64,000 bases of DNA from Candidatus Gastranaerophilales bacterium (GCA_944324165.1 CALUVG010000006.1:1-64000), one strand, 5' to 3'. Positions 25,207 through 33,670 are shown, counted from the stretch's first letter. The notes: generated by a model not told the origin, from the letters alone. Numbers and translations are program-made.

Positions 25207-26199
25207 TTAAAGTATGTTTATTATACTTTTACTGAACTCTGTAGTTGTAGCATTTCCGCCTAAATCAGGAGTGCAAATTCCGCTTTCTAATGTTTTATAT
25301 AAGGCTTTTTCAATTTTTTCTGCATAAAAATCTTCTCCAATATATTTAAGCATTTCAATAGCTGATAATAGAAGTGCTGTTGGATTAGCTTTGTTTTGTC
25401 CTTTTATATCCGGAGCTGATCCATGCACAGGTTCAAAAACAGCATAGTCTAAACCAATATTTGCCCCCTGTGCAACTCCTAAACCGCCAATTAATCCGGC
25501 ACATAAATCAGAAACAATATCGCCATATAGATTTGGTAATACAAGAACGTCAAATTGAGAAGGATTTTGCACTAGCTGCATACATAAATTATCCACAAGA
25601 ATTTCTCTTTGCTTAATCTGCGGATAATCTTTTGCAACATTTCTATATGTATCTAAAAATAGACCGTCAGACAGTTTCATAATATTAGCCTTGGTAACAC
25701 AGCATACTTCTTTGCGTCCGTTCTTAACGGCATAATCAAATGCAAAGCGGCAAATTCTATTAGAAGCCTTTCTGGTAATAATTTTTATGCTTTCTGCCTT
25801 ATCTGCATCAACCTGACGTTCAACTCCTGCGTATAAATCTTCTGTATTTTCACGAACAACAATTATATCCACATTATCAAAACGCGTCTTAACATTGGGT
25901 AAATTTTTGCAAGGTCTTAAATTTGCATACAAATCCAGATCTTTTCTAAGCTGCACATTAACAGAGCGAAATCCTTTGCCTATAGGTGTTGTCACGGGTG
26001 CCTTCAAAGCCACTTTGTTTCTTTTTATTGAATCTAAAACTCTTTGCGGCAATGGCGTTCCCTCAGTCTCAATAACATCTGCGCCGGCAGTTTGTATATC
26101 CCAATCAATATCTAAACCGCTAGCTTTAATAATATCCACAACCGCATTTGATATTTCCGGTCCAATTCCATCTCCGTTTATTAATGTTATTTTATGCAT
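25207..26199 (-). CDS. icd: NAD-dependent isocitrate dehydrogenase
   Basis: This is a 330-residue beta-decarboxylating dehydrogenase. INGDGIGPEI opens the protein. VTTPIGKGFRSVNVQLRKDLDLYANLRP carries the substrate Ser and Arg residues, LPNLYGDIVSDLCAGLIGG the metal Asp residues, and EPVHGSAPDIKGQNKANP the cofactor loop. The GFRSVNVQLRK stretch fits NAD-type isocitrate dehydrogenase rather than isopropylmalate dehydrogenase. It would make 2-oxoglutarate for glutamate synthesis. GAGG lies before the start. Confidence 0.9.
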   Translation of the reverse strand: MHKITLINGDGIGPEISNAVVDIIKASGLDIDWDIQTAGADVIETEGTPLPQRVLDSIKRNKVALKAPVTTPIGKGFRSVNVQLRKDLDLYANLRPCKNLPNVKTRFDNVDIIVVRENTEDLYAGVERQVDADKAESIKIITRKASNRICRFAFDYAVKNGRKEVCCVTKANIMKLSDGLFLDTYRNVAKDYPQIKQREILVDNLCMQLVQNPSQFDVLVLPNLYGDIVSDLCAGLIGGLGVAQGANIGLDYAVFEPVHGSAPDIKGQNKANPTALLLSAIEMLKYIGEDFYAEKIEKALYKTLESGICTPDLGGNATTTEFSKSIINIL

Positions 26200-26290
26200 G
26201 CAGCTACCTCACTTTCTATGTTTGCATTATACTGCGCTATTAATTAAAAGTAAATTATTAAGAAATATTAACGATATTCGTGCATTACGC

Positions 26291-26321
26291 AATTTATAAT
26301 TCTAAAAAAACTTTATATAAG
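26291..26321 (+). promoter_or_regulatory. Degenerate copy of the AATT/ACTTTATATA motif
   Basis: GCAATT at 26289 is followed, at the same 15-base offset as in the strict copies, by ACTTTATATAAG. The TATAT half is replaced by an A run. It sits 48 bases before the glycine-zipper gene. Confidence 0.4.
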
Positions 26322-26368
26322 TAAGGTTAGTTATAATAATTTGTGTGTAAAGTTAAGGTAGGTACTCA

Positions 26369-27184
26369 ATGGTAGCAATAGCAAGAGTAGCAAGCAGTAT
26401 TGGTCGTCTTATTTTTGATACGAAGTTTCAAAAAGTTATGACAAACTCCATCAAAGCATCAGGACGCCTTGCTAAAATGCAGGGAAAATCACGATTTGCA
26501 AAATTTGGCAAACAAATCGGTGATGCATTCGTCAGGGCAGAAAAGAAAACAGGTAAAACACCTTTCTTTCAAGATATGAAAAAACTTATCACAACTTATC
26601 CTGCGGATTTAAAAACAGCCTGGAATAGTGCCCCAGGACTTGGCGGTAAAGCAAAAGCCATCTGGAATGCAACAAAATCAAGAGGTCCGCTACTTGGTTA
26701 TGGGTTGCTTGCAGGGTTTGAGGTCCCGAATATTTTGAAAGCGACATCAGAAGATGGAGTAGCAACCGGTGCAGTTGAAGCCGGTAAATCAACAGCAAGA
26801 CTTGCCGGCGGAGCATTAGGGGCATCTATTGCCGGTGCTTTTATTCCTTTTATTGGTCCAATTTTAGGATGGATAGGCGGCGATTATCTGGCTGGTAAAG
26901 TTGTAGGCAAATCTTACACAGAAAAACAGCTTGCACAAGCTGAAAAGACTAAAGAACTTATTGAACAGTCAAAACAAGAAGAACTGGCACAAATGCAGCA
27001 GATGTTTTCCGGATATCCGTCTTCAAATTCTAATGTAGATTTTTCCACAATGCCTTATTATTATGGCATGAATGGTTTGAACGGGTTAGATAACAATTTT
27101 CCTATGCCGACACTTACGAATGAACAGCTAATGCAGTTAGGCAACGCATTATATGGAACGAATAAATTAGATCTTCAAGTATAA
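26369..27184 (+). CDS. Glycine-zipper orphan protein A
   Basis: This is a 271-residue protein without recognised function. Basic N-terminal helices precede a hydrophobic Gly/Ala-rich region at about 110-180 (LAGGALGASIAGAFIPFIG then PILGWIGGDYLAGK). This is a glycine-zipper pattern typical of membrane-inserting or pore-forming segments. A charged coiled-coil helix and a Tyr/Asn/Gly-rich tail follow. It is a paralogue of the next gene, sharing the order E-x-P-N/T-I-x-K, zipper, then Gln/Glu helix. There is no signal peptide. Confidence 0.75.
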   Translation: MVAIARVASSIGRLIFDTKFQKVMTNSIKASGRLAKMQGKSRFAKFGKQIGDAFVRAEKKTGKTPFFQDMKKLITTYPADLKTAWNSAPGLGGKAKAIWNATKSRGPLLGYGLLAGFEVPNILKATSEDGVATGAVEAGKSTARLAGGALGASIAGAFIPFIGPILGWIGGDYLAGKVVGKSYTEKQLAQAEKTKELIEQSKQEELAQMQQMFSGYPSSNSNVDFSTMPYYYGMNGLNGLDNNFPMPTLTNEQLMQLGNALYGTNKLDLQV

Positions 27185-27199
27185 TATTTGTAATATTTC

Positions 27200-27246
27200 T
27201 TAATACACGCATTTTAAAAAGCAATTAATGCGTGTATTAATTTTTA
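27200..27246 (+). terminator. Terminator between the two glycine-zipper genes
   Basis: A perfect 14-bp stem, TTAATACACGCATT and its complement, with a 13-base loop is followed by five T residues. The two paralogues are therefore probably separate transcripts. Confidence 0.8.
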
Positions 27247-27286
27247 TTATAAATATGGGGAAATAAATTAAGGGGATGTAAGGATT

Positions 27287-28645
27287 ATGACAGATCCGAT
27301 TAGTTACAACAAAAATGATGTGTATACGCTCGCTTATTACAACAATGGCGTAACACCCGGAGGTTATTCAGCAAAAGATGCACTAATAACAACCGGAGCA
27401 GTTGCAGGCGGTTATAGTTTATGGCAGGGCGGCAAATGGGCTTTGCAGAATAGGAAAGATCTTAAAGGCGGTATGCAAAACGTAAAACAGGGCTTTCAGG
27501 ACGCTAAGCAACTTAAAGGAGCAAACCTAAAAGAAAGTTACTTAAACAACTATAGGACTGCATACATAAGTGATATTGAAAAACAATATCAAGCCGCAAA
27601 AACTCTGTCAGCAGCAGAGCAAGCAAAACTATCACCTTCAAAGTTAGCGGCTTATAACAGAAATCAGGCAATTAGTGCTGAATTTGATAAAGTTCGACAA
27701 TTAATAAAAGATTCAAAAGGGCTGACAGGACAAGCATTACTTACCAAACAAAATGAAATAAATCAGGCACTTGCAGAAGCAAAACTTGCTGTAGCGAAAG
27801 GCAAAGCTACTCCGGGAAGTGCAATGGCTGCAACAGGTAAGGTTGGTAAAGCCGCACAATGGCTTAAAGGAAAAACCGGTATAACTAAAGCAGAACTGGC
27901 TCTTAAAACTTCAGCAGCGAACGGCAATAAAGCCGCAAAACTACTTACGAAAGCTCCGAAAGGTACACCGGCAACTACTTTAATTGCTCTGGCACTGGAA
28001 GCTCCAACAGTAATCAAAACTTATAAACAACTTGGGGCTGGCAAAGGTACTAAACAACTTCTAAAATCAACAGCAATAGCCGGAGCAGGCGTTGCAGGAT
28101 ATGCACTCGGCAGTATGGCACTTGGTGCTGCAGTCGGATCAGTCGTTCCTATAGCAGGAACTGCAGTCGGCGCAGTTGTTGGATTAGTCGGCGGTTTACT
28201 CGGGGCATGGGGAGCTGATACTCTTGCCAGAAAACTTTTACCTTCAGAACTGGAGTTAGCAGCACAAAAAGAAGCCGATGAGGCAATGCAGGATCCTGAA
28301 AAAATGCAGGAATTGCTCAGAAAAACTGAAGAAACTGCTGCAAATGAAACCAATCAGGCTGTATTGGATAAATTACAACAAGCATATGATAATACCACTG
28401 CTGCACTTGCCGAAACCGGTAGTGAAACAACAGCAAGCACTCCTGGCAAAAGCGCAGAGCAAACACCAAATACATCTGCCATCAACAAACTAAAAGAAAC
28501 TCTGCTTAATCTGACTAATTATTATAAAAATAGCTGGAACTTTAACAATCCGCAAGATTTATACAATTCTCTGAAACCATATGAAAAACCGGTATATTAC
28601 TCTCCTTATCAAATAGGAAGTAATCCTTACGGAATGGTAGCTTAA
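27287..28645 (+). CDS. Glycine-zipper orphan protein B
   Basis: This is a 452-residue, Ala/Lys-rich protein. The N-terminus has a short Gly-rich segment (ITTGAVAGGYSLWQGGKWAL). A long helical Lys/Gln/Ala region follows, then a hydrophobic glycine zipper at about 265-310 (GAGVAGYALGSMALGAAVG, then VGLVGGLLGAWGADTLA), a charged helix and a Tyr/Asn/Pro-rich tail. It resembles its upstream neighbour in the zipper and what follows. Function is unknown; a membrane-associated structural or secreted pore-like role is only a guess. Confidence 0.75.
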   Translation: MTDPISYNKNDVYTLAYYNNGVTPGGYSAKDALITTGAVAGGYSLWQGGKWALQNRKDLKGGMQNVKQGFQDAKQLKGANLKESYLNNYRTAYISDIEKQYQAAKTLSAAEQAKLSPSKLAAYNRNQAISAEFDKVRQLIKDSKGLTGQALLTKQNEINQALAEAKLAVAKGKATPGSAMAATGKVGKAAQWLKGKTGITKAELALKTSAANGNKAAKLLTKAPKGTPATTLIALALEAPTVIKTYKQLGAGKGTKQLLKSTAIAGAGVAGYALGSMALGAAVGSVVPIAGTAVGAVVGLVGGLLGAWGADTLARKLLPSELELAAQKEADEAMQDPEKMQELLRKTEETAANETNQAVLDKLQQAYDNTTAALAETGSETTASTPGKSAEQTPNTSAINKLKETLLNLTNYYKNSWNFNNPQDLYNSLKPYEKPVYYSPYQIGSNPYGMVA

Positions 28646-28680
28646 AATCCGTACATTCTCCTTGATATATTATTATAATA

Positions 28681-28711
28681 AAAGACCGTCATAATTGACG
28701 GTCTTTCCTTT
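28681..28711. terminator. Terminator after glycine-zipper gene B
   Basis: A perfect 10-bp stem, AAAGACCGTC/GACGGTCTTT, surrounds a short AT loop. It is symmetric enough to serve also the small minus-strand gene that ends at 28726. Confidence 0.8.
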
Positions 28712-28725
28712 GTTAATTTAAAAAA

Positions 28726-28902
28726 TTAAAACATAGACGTTGCATTAAAATCTCGTTCAGCCTTCGCACTTGTACATTCTAAAATATTGCATAGAAATCT
28801 TTCTATCGCATTTTCCATAGTGCTTATTTCTCGTCTTAATGCCTGGTAGCTCTCTTCTTTTACCTTTCGTAATGAGCTTTCAAAAATTTCATCATGGTAC
28901 AT
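28726..28902 (-). CDS. 58-residue orphan protein
   Basis: This is a short open frame on the minus strand from ATG at 28902 to TAA at 28726. It encodes MYHDEIFESSLRKVKEES and a helical, charged remainder with two Cys and a final ATSMF. CAGGAG lies eight bases upstream, a good ribosome binding site, and a terminator lies just beyond the stop. These two signals, not homology, support it. It fills the gap between 28645 and the kinase gene. Confidence 0.55.
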   Translation of the reverse strand: MYHDEIFESSLRKVKEESYQALRREISTMENAIERFLCNILECTSAKAERDFNATSMF

Positions 28903-28942
28903 AACTTACTCCTGTTTATCTACAAATATTTATACGGTCGCC

Positions 28943-28971
28943 TTTAAACTAAACTTTAAAAATGATATAAT
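28943..28971 (+). promoter_or_regulatory. Promoter of the uridine-kinase-like gene
   Basis: TTTAAA and TATAAT are 17 bases apart, with TG one base before the -10 (extended -10). The -10 ends 84 bases before the ATG. Confidence 0.5.
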
Positions 28972-29055
28972 ATTGTTACAATTGTTTATTATTTGAGATA
29001 TTTAAAGTATTTTACTGTAATATTAAAGAATAAAGTTTTTAAGGAATTAAAGTAT

Positions 29056-29886
29056 ATGATGGATCTATTGACAGGGTATGAATATTATTCAAGTCGGCGT
29101 GATATGGAGGTTATCTCAAGAATAGTTGACTCGTTAAAACAAATTCTTGAAGAGGATAGTCAGGAGGTGCAGCCTCTGTTTTTAAAAATTTCTGATAATC
29201 TTATTATGAATATTGCCAGAATGGTTGTTCAGGAAAAGAAAAAAACTTTTTTGATAGGAATAACAGGTGAAAGTGCCTCCGGTAAAACTGTTTTTGTTGA
29301 CAATACAACAAAAGCCTGTGTAAAAAATAAAAATGAAGGCATTTATACTGTTATTAGATGTGATGATTACTATAAGGATACCTCTGAAGAATTAAAAAAA
29401 GCCGGCAGTTATGAAGAATTATTTAAGACAGGATTTAGTTTTGATACTCCTGAGGCAATAGATTTAGAGCTTATGAAAAAGCATCTCATGGAATTAAAAC
29501 AGGGAAAAGAAGTGGTGTCTCCGCGTTATGACTTTGTTACATGTGAATCTAAATCTGATGGAGATCCTAAAAAACCGGCAAAAGTTATACTGACAGAAGG
29601 GCTATATGTTTTAAACGAAGGTATCAGAGATATTATGGATGTAAAAGTTTATGTTTTTACACCTCTTGAAGTCCTGAAAGACCGCTGGTATAAACGTGCC
29701 GCACTCCGCGGCAAGACAGGTGCTGCTGCAGATTTACAGTTTCAGGATGTAAATAGAACAGCACAGCAATACATTAGACCGGCGTATCAAATTTCTGATG
29801 CTGTAATCAACGGACTAGTCAGTCAGGAATATATTCAACAAATCACGGATAAAATATTCAACACCCTTAAAAATATTGAATATTAA
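29056..29886 (+). CDS. Uridine kinase / phosphoribulokinase family protein
   Basis: This is a 276-residue P-loop kinase of the Udk/PRK fold. Walker A is GITGESASGKT at about 68-78. The family motif IRCDDYYKD follows and FDTPEAIDLELMKKHL matches the substrate-binding helix of uridine kinases. VILTEGLYVL is the Walker B region, then a lid with DRWYKRAALRGKTG. About 65 N-terminal helical residues are extra compared with Udk. The nucleoside substrate is not proven. The ATG at 29056 has AAGGA upstream; a TTG at 28993 is also in frame. Confidence 0.85.
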   Translation: MMDLLTGYEYYSSRRDMEVISRIVDSLKQILEEDSQEVQPLFLKISDNLIMNIARMVVQEKKKTFLIGITGESASGKTVFVDNTTKACVKNKNEGIYTVIRCDDYYKDTSEELKKAGSYEELFKTGFSFDTPEAIDLELMKKHLMELKQGKEVVSPRYDFVTCESKSDGDPKKPAKVILTEGLYVLNEGIRDIMDVKVYVFTPLEVLKDRWYKRAALRGKTGAAADLQFQDVNRTAQQYIRPAYQISDAVINGLVSQEYIQQITDKIFNTLKNIEY

Positions 29887-29964
29887 AAATTAATTTACGC
29901 AACAAGCCGGCATTGCTCATTGAACAAACGCCGACTTGTGATAATAATCCATTACCGACTAATA

Positions 29965-30309
29965 TTATCTTTGTAAACGATCACATGGACACGGCTCACT
30001 GATAAATGCGCGTCTGCATGTAGGGCAAGGATTTACTGGAGCACAATCATTGCAGGCTGTTCGTTTTACCTTACACGGGTCGCAAGGATCAGCCTTTTTG
30101 CAAGGATTGCAATTCTTAAATCCTGTAAATGGATTAAGACTAAATGAAGTTTTGTTTTCGCCAATTCCAAAGTATGGCAGCGGATTTAAATAAGATAGTG
30201 CCGGCATTGGATTTAAACTGCTAATACCATTGTATTCCCAGGCTTTAGCATCCTGATTTGGTAATAGCAAAGCTCCGAATAAAGCCAAAATTAAAAATGT
30301 TTTTTTCAT
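29965..30309 (-). CDS. Secreted Cys-rich small protein
   Basis: This is a 114-residue protein with a clear signal peptide (MKKTFLILALFGALLLPN, cleavage after DAKA). The mature part has an Asn/Pro/Leu-rich half and then ten cysteines in about 45 residues, mostly as CxxC or PC pairs (NPCKKADPCDPCK, ACNDCAPVNPCPTC). This could bind metal or form disulfides outside the cytoplasm. I do not recognise a family. It is monocistronic. Confidence 0.75.
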   Translation of the reverse strand: MKKTFLILALFGALLLPNQDAKAWEYNGISSLNPMPALSYLNPLPYFGIGENKTSFSLNPFTGFKNCNPCKKADPCDPCKVKRTACNDCAPVNPCPTCRRAFISEPCPCDRLQR

Positions 30310-30460
30310 ATCTTTCTCCCGTTTTTAGTGACCATACTTATTAGTCACATAGTCATTTTAAACTTTTTCTTTAAAAAAACGAGAGACAAAAGTATAGGTA
30401 ATATTAAACTAAACTATTGACCTATTTTAGTTATATTTTAGATCGTATAAACATTAAAAA

Positions 30461-30486
30461 AGAGCCGGTATAAATACCGACTCTCC
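30461..30486 (-). terminator. Terminator of the SLH gene
   Basis: Read on the minus strand, AGAG-T-CGGTAT pairs with ATACCG-G-CTCT around TT, followed by six T residues. Confidence 0.85.
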
Positions 30487-30507
30487 TTAATGAAATGTTT
30501 TACCAGA

Positions 30508-31788
30508 TTAATTTTTGTTAATACTAGCGTCTTCACAAAGAATAACGACTATTTCTTCACCCTGTTTAGCATGATATTCAAGACCAGGAGTTACCAAACC
30601 GGTAACAAGTCCGATAGCAGCACCTACAGGAGTACCGATAGCAATACCTGTACCAATTTTTTGCGGAGATGGTATAAATGCAATACCTGTACCAACACCA
30701 CCACCGATAACACCACCGGTTACTGTGCATAATGTCAATTTACCTGCAGTCATCCAAGGACCTTCTTTTAATGAAAAGTCTTTAGTTGCCGGTTTGGCAC
30801 AGAAAGGAACTACATCACCGTTAGGAAGAACAATCTTACTTAGCTGCAAGTAAACTCTAGCATTTTTGTTAAACCATTTTGGATCTTTAATTTCTGTAAC
30901 CTGTGCATAGAATTTTGTATTAGCAGGAATTACTAAAGTTCCTTCTTCTGTACAAATGTCTTCAGGAGCAACAAAATAAACTACATCCCCTGCTTTGTGG
31001 TCTTCTGAATAGAATTTTTCATCAAAAGCAATCTTCAATGCGTTACCTTCTAAAATTACATTTCTGTAACTTGTAACTTTAACTTCATCATTTTGTGCTT
31101 TTCTTGATTGTTTCAAATGTTCAACTGCCAACAATTTTTCAGGTCCGACATATTTTTCTTCAACAACGTTAAGTCTAGCTTTAAGTTTTGATAAAAGAAC
31201 AGCTGCTTCTGCTCTTGTAAGCTCATCTGAAGGACGAAGTTCGTTAGCATCCGGATAATTTACATAAATACCGTAAGCTAAAGTTTTTGCATATACGTAT
31301 CTAGCCCAGCCAGGTACATTGTATGCATCTTTGTACTGATTCAGAATTGAATAATCCGCATTACTTTCTTTGGTAATGTGGCTGATAACAGATTGAGCTT
31401 CTGAGCGGAGCATTTCCTGTTTAGGTTTAAATGTTCCGTTAGGATATCCATAAACTAACCCTAACTGATCAGAACGCAAAATGTTGTCATAATAAACATC
31501 AGATGAATTGATGTCTTTGTACTTGTTAGCAACTTTAACATCTAAATTTTCATTGCCCAAAACAATTAATAAAGCGCTTACAAAATCTGCTCTGCGTATA
31601 GTACCATCCGGATTAAATTTGTCACCATCAAGAGTCATAATGTTGTTTGATACAACATCAACAATCTCATTTTTAGCCCAATAATTCTGGCTAATATCAG
31701 AAATTGTAACTTCTTTGGCAAATGACGGAAGTGCCGCACCTATTGCAAGCATACCGCATGCCATCATACCAGCTAAAATTTTTCTCAT
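30508..31788 (-). CDS. SLH-domain surface protein with C-terminal glycine zipper
   Basis: This is a 426-residue exported protein. The signal peptide covers about 1-24 (ending PSFA). Three SLH repeats follow at about 28-205; the second is marked by GLVYGYPNGTFKPKQEMLRSEA and the third ends with LRPSDELTRAEAAVLLSKL. SLH domains bind pyruvylated wall polysaccharide, the product of CsaB, whose gene is at 3483. The rest is a beta-rich domain and a Gly-zipper helix pair (GGVIGGGVGTGIAF, GTPVGAAIGLVTGLV). It may tether the outer membrane to peptidoglycan, as SLH porins do, although no porin barrel is evident. Confidence 0.9.
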   Translation of the reverse strand: MRKILAGMMACGMLAIGAALPSFAKEVTISDISQNYWAKNEIVDVVSNNIMTLDGDKFNPDGTIRRADFVSALLIVLGNENLDVKVANKYKDINSSDVYYDNILRSDQLGLVYGYPNGTFKPKQEMLRSEAQSVISHITKESNADYSILNQYKDAYNVPGWARYVYAKTLAYGIYVNYPDANELRPSDELTRAEAAVLLSKLKARLNVVEEKYVGPEKLLAVEHLKQSRKAQNDEVKVTSYRNVILEGNALKIAFDEKFYSEDHKAGDVVYFVAPEDICTEEGTLVIPANTKFYAQVTEIKDPKWFNKNARVYLQLSKIVLPNGDVVPFCAKPATKDFSLKEGPWMTAGKLTLCTVTGGVIGGGVGTGIAFIPSPQKIGTGIAIGTPVGAAIGLVTGLVTPGLEYHAKQGEEIVVILCEDASINKN

Positions 31789-31829
31789 TTCTTCTTCCTC
31801 ATATTTACTAGTAAAACTATTTCGTGTAT

Positions 31830-31858
31830 ACTATAGCATGTAAATTGAAATTTGTAAA
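31830..31858 (-). promoter_or_regulatory. Promoter of the SLH gene
   Basis: On the minus strand TTTACA and TATAGT are 17 bases apart with TG one base before the -10. A 12-bp palindrome TTTACTAGTAAA at 31804-31815 lies in the leader. Confidence 0.65.
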
Positions 31859-31911
31859 CACTCCCCAAAATTAATTACTCTATATTTGTATATATAGTAG
31901 AAAGGATGAAA

Positions 31912-33351
31912 ATGGATAATTATACAATGACAAAGATTGTTGCTACCCTTGGACCGGCAAGTAGCAGCAAAGAAATGATTAAGAAGTTATTTGAAGCCGG
32001 TGTAACCATGTTCAGATTGAATTCTTCTCATGGTGATAAAGAAATGCATCTCAAAAATTTAAATTACATTAGAGAAGTAGAAAAAGAAGCAAAAACACTT
32101 ATACCTGTTTTGATTGACCTGCAGGGACCAAAAATCAGAGTAGGTGAACTTGCTGAATCTATTGAAATTAAAAAGGACGAAATTCTTAAATTCCGCCATG
32201 GTAAAACAATGGAAAATGATATTATCCCTGTTGACTATGAAGGGTTTGCTAAAGATGTAAAAGTCGGCGAAAAATTCTTGATTGATGACGGCAAACTGCA
32301 ATTTGAAGTTACAGAGATAGACGGTGACATTATCAGCGCAAAAGTTCTTACAGAAGGGCTGTTAAAACAGAGAAAAGGTATTAATATTCCCGGCTCAACC
32401 GGCAGTATTAATGTTTTAACAGAAAGAGACTTAACATTTGTTGACTTTGCTGTAGAAAATAAAATTGACTATATCGGACTTTCTTTTGTAAGAGAGGCTA
32501 ACGATGTTATTCAGCTAAGAAACATTTTGAAATCAAAAGGCAGCGATATTAGAATTATTTCAAAAATTGAAAAGCCGCAGGCTGTAAATAATATTGACCA
32601 TATTATTGAAGTTTCTGACGGTATAATGGTCGCAAGAGGCGATTTAGGTATTGAAATATCAACTGAACAGGTGCCGATTGTTCAAAAAAATATCATTAGA
32701 AAAGCAAATCAAAAACGTAAAGTTGTAATCGTTGCAACACAGATGCTTGAAAGCATGATTGAAAATCCTATTCCAACCCGTGCAGAAACATCAGACGTTG
32801 CAAATGCCATTCTTGACGGTACTGACGCGATTATGCTGTCAGGAGAAACTGCAGCAGGGCTGTATCCTGTAGAAGCAGTTGAAATGATGCACAAAATAGC
32901 TTACACAACTGAACACAGTACTTTCTGCAGAAAAAATAAATTCCCGAGAAAAATGGTTGAGGAAGAAAAAAATTCTCAAGCACTTGCAATCGGTATGTCT
33001 ATTGCAGATATGGCTAAGAAAATGAATGTAAAAGCTGTTGTTGCGCTGACAGGAAGCGGTTTCACGCCAATATTCCTTTCTGAAGCAAGATTGAGTGTAC
33101 CAATTCTTGCCTGCTGTCCGAATGAGCATATCCTGAGAATTATTAAACTATACAGAAGTGTTCAGCCGATTAGCTTTAATTTTGCGGAAATTAAAATTGA
33201 CCGCCCGACATTACAAAAACTGGATGAATTTTTGGTGCATGAAACCCGTTTAAATACTAATGATATGGTTATTGTAACAGGTTCTGTACCTAATCTTATG
33301 GTTGGCGGTACAAACTTTATTAAAATTCATCAAATCGGGACTGCTAAATAA
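31912..33351 (+). CDS. pyk: Pyruvate kinase
   Basis: This is a 479-residue glycolytic enzyme converting phosphoenolpyruvate and ADP to pyruvate and ATP. TKIVATLGPASSSKEMI opens it, ISKIEKPQAV carries the catalytic Lys-Glu pair, and MVARGDLGIEI and ATQMLESMIENPIPTRAE are signature blocks. A regulatory C-terminal domain is present. The ATG at 31912 is preferred to 31906 because AAAGG would abut the latter. A strong terminator follows. Confidence 0.97.
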   Translation: MDNYTMTKIVATLGPASSSKEMIKKLFEAGVTMFRLNSSHGDKEMHLKNLNYIREVEKEAKTLIPVLIDLQGPKIRVGELAESIEIKKDEILKFRHGKTMENDIIPVDYEGFAKDVKVGEKFLIDDGKLQFEVTEIDGDIISAKVLTEGLLKQRKGINIPGSTGSINVLTERDLTFVDFAVENKIDYIGLSFVREANDVIQLRNILKSKGSDIRIISKIEKPQAVNNIDHIIEVSDGIMVARGDLGIEISTEQVPIVQKNIIRKANQKRKVVIVATQMLESMIENPIPTRAETSDVANAILDGTDAIMLSGETAAGLYPVEAVEMMHKIAYTTEHSTFCRKNKFPRKMVEEEKNSQALAIGMSIADMAKKMNVKAVVALTGSGFTPIFLSEARLSVPILACCPNEHILRIIKLYRSVQPISFNFAEIKIDRPTLQKLDEFLVHETRLNTNDMVIVTGSVPNLMVGGTNFIKIHQIGTAK

Positions 33352-33370
33352 AATATCGACAACTGAATAT

Positions 33371-33470
33371 AAAAAAATGCCCCTTAGGAATAAGGGGCTT
33401 TTAAATACTTTTTTAGGAAGGTAGGAATAGGAATTTTCTCTCTCTATTAAACGGATCTAAATTTTATTCT
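33371..33470 (-). ncRNA. Candidate small RNA antisense to the pyk trailer
   Basis: A minus-strand copy of the recurrent AATT/TATATAC motif points into a roughly 100-nt region with no open frame. That region ends at the pyk hairpin, which on this strand is followed by seven T residues and so is a good terminator. The predicted RNA holds two purine blocks, AGAGAGAGAAT and AGAGAGAGAAA. No expression evidence exists, and the start near 33470 is a guess. Confidence 0.45.
33379..33402. terminator. Bidirectional terminator after pyk
   Basis: A perfect 8-bp stem, GCCCCTTA/TAAGGGGC, with loop GGAA has TTTT on the plus side and seven T residues on the minus side. Confidence 0.88.
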
Positions 33471-33477
33471 CTCTCTG

Positions 33478-33508
33478 TATATATAAAGTATATACTTTTT
33501 GTCCAATT
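33478..33508 (-). promoter_or_regulatory. Recurrent AATT-N10-TATATACTTTATATATA motif, copy 4
   Basis: On the minus strand AATT at 33508, ten bases, TATATAC at 33494 and TTTATATATA to 33478 match the other copies exactly. As the core GTATATATAAAGTATATAC is itself a palindrome here, a role for the plus-strand gene at 33671 cannot be excluded. Confidence 0.65.
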
Positions 33509-33609
33509 TCACACTTTTGACTTTTTGTTACAAAACTTAACATAAATATTAGTCTATCGGACAATATCAGCGCATTTTTAAATTAGTCCAAAAAATTTCA
33601 ATCTAACTA

Positions 33610-33638
33610 TTGATTTTTATTCAATAATGAGTTATTAT
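33610..33638 (+). promoter_or_regulatory. Promoter TTGATT-17-TATTAT
   Basis: TTGATT and TATTAT are separated by 17 bases, 33 bases before the ATG at 33671. The promoter at 44576 has the same two hexamers and spacing. Confidence 0.6.
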
Positions 33639-33670
33639 ATTTTCGTAGGTTAGACATGTAGGAGTTAGGA

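Noticed and set aside
26291-26321. Counting this as a full member of the recurrent motif
   Set aside because: Only the AATT and ACTTTATATA parts match; TATAT is replaced by A residues and the distance to the ATG is longer, so it is listed as degenerate.
27763-28353. Minus-strand open frames opposite the glycine-zipper gene
   Set aside because: Ala/Ser-rich translations from the opposite strand of an Ala/Gly-coding gene; no ribosome binding sites and no independent support.
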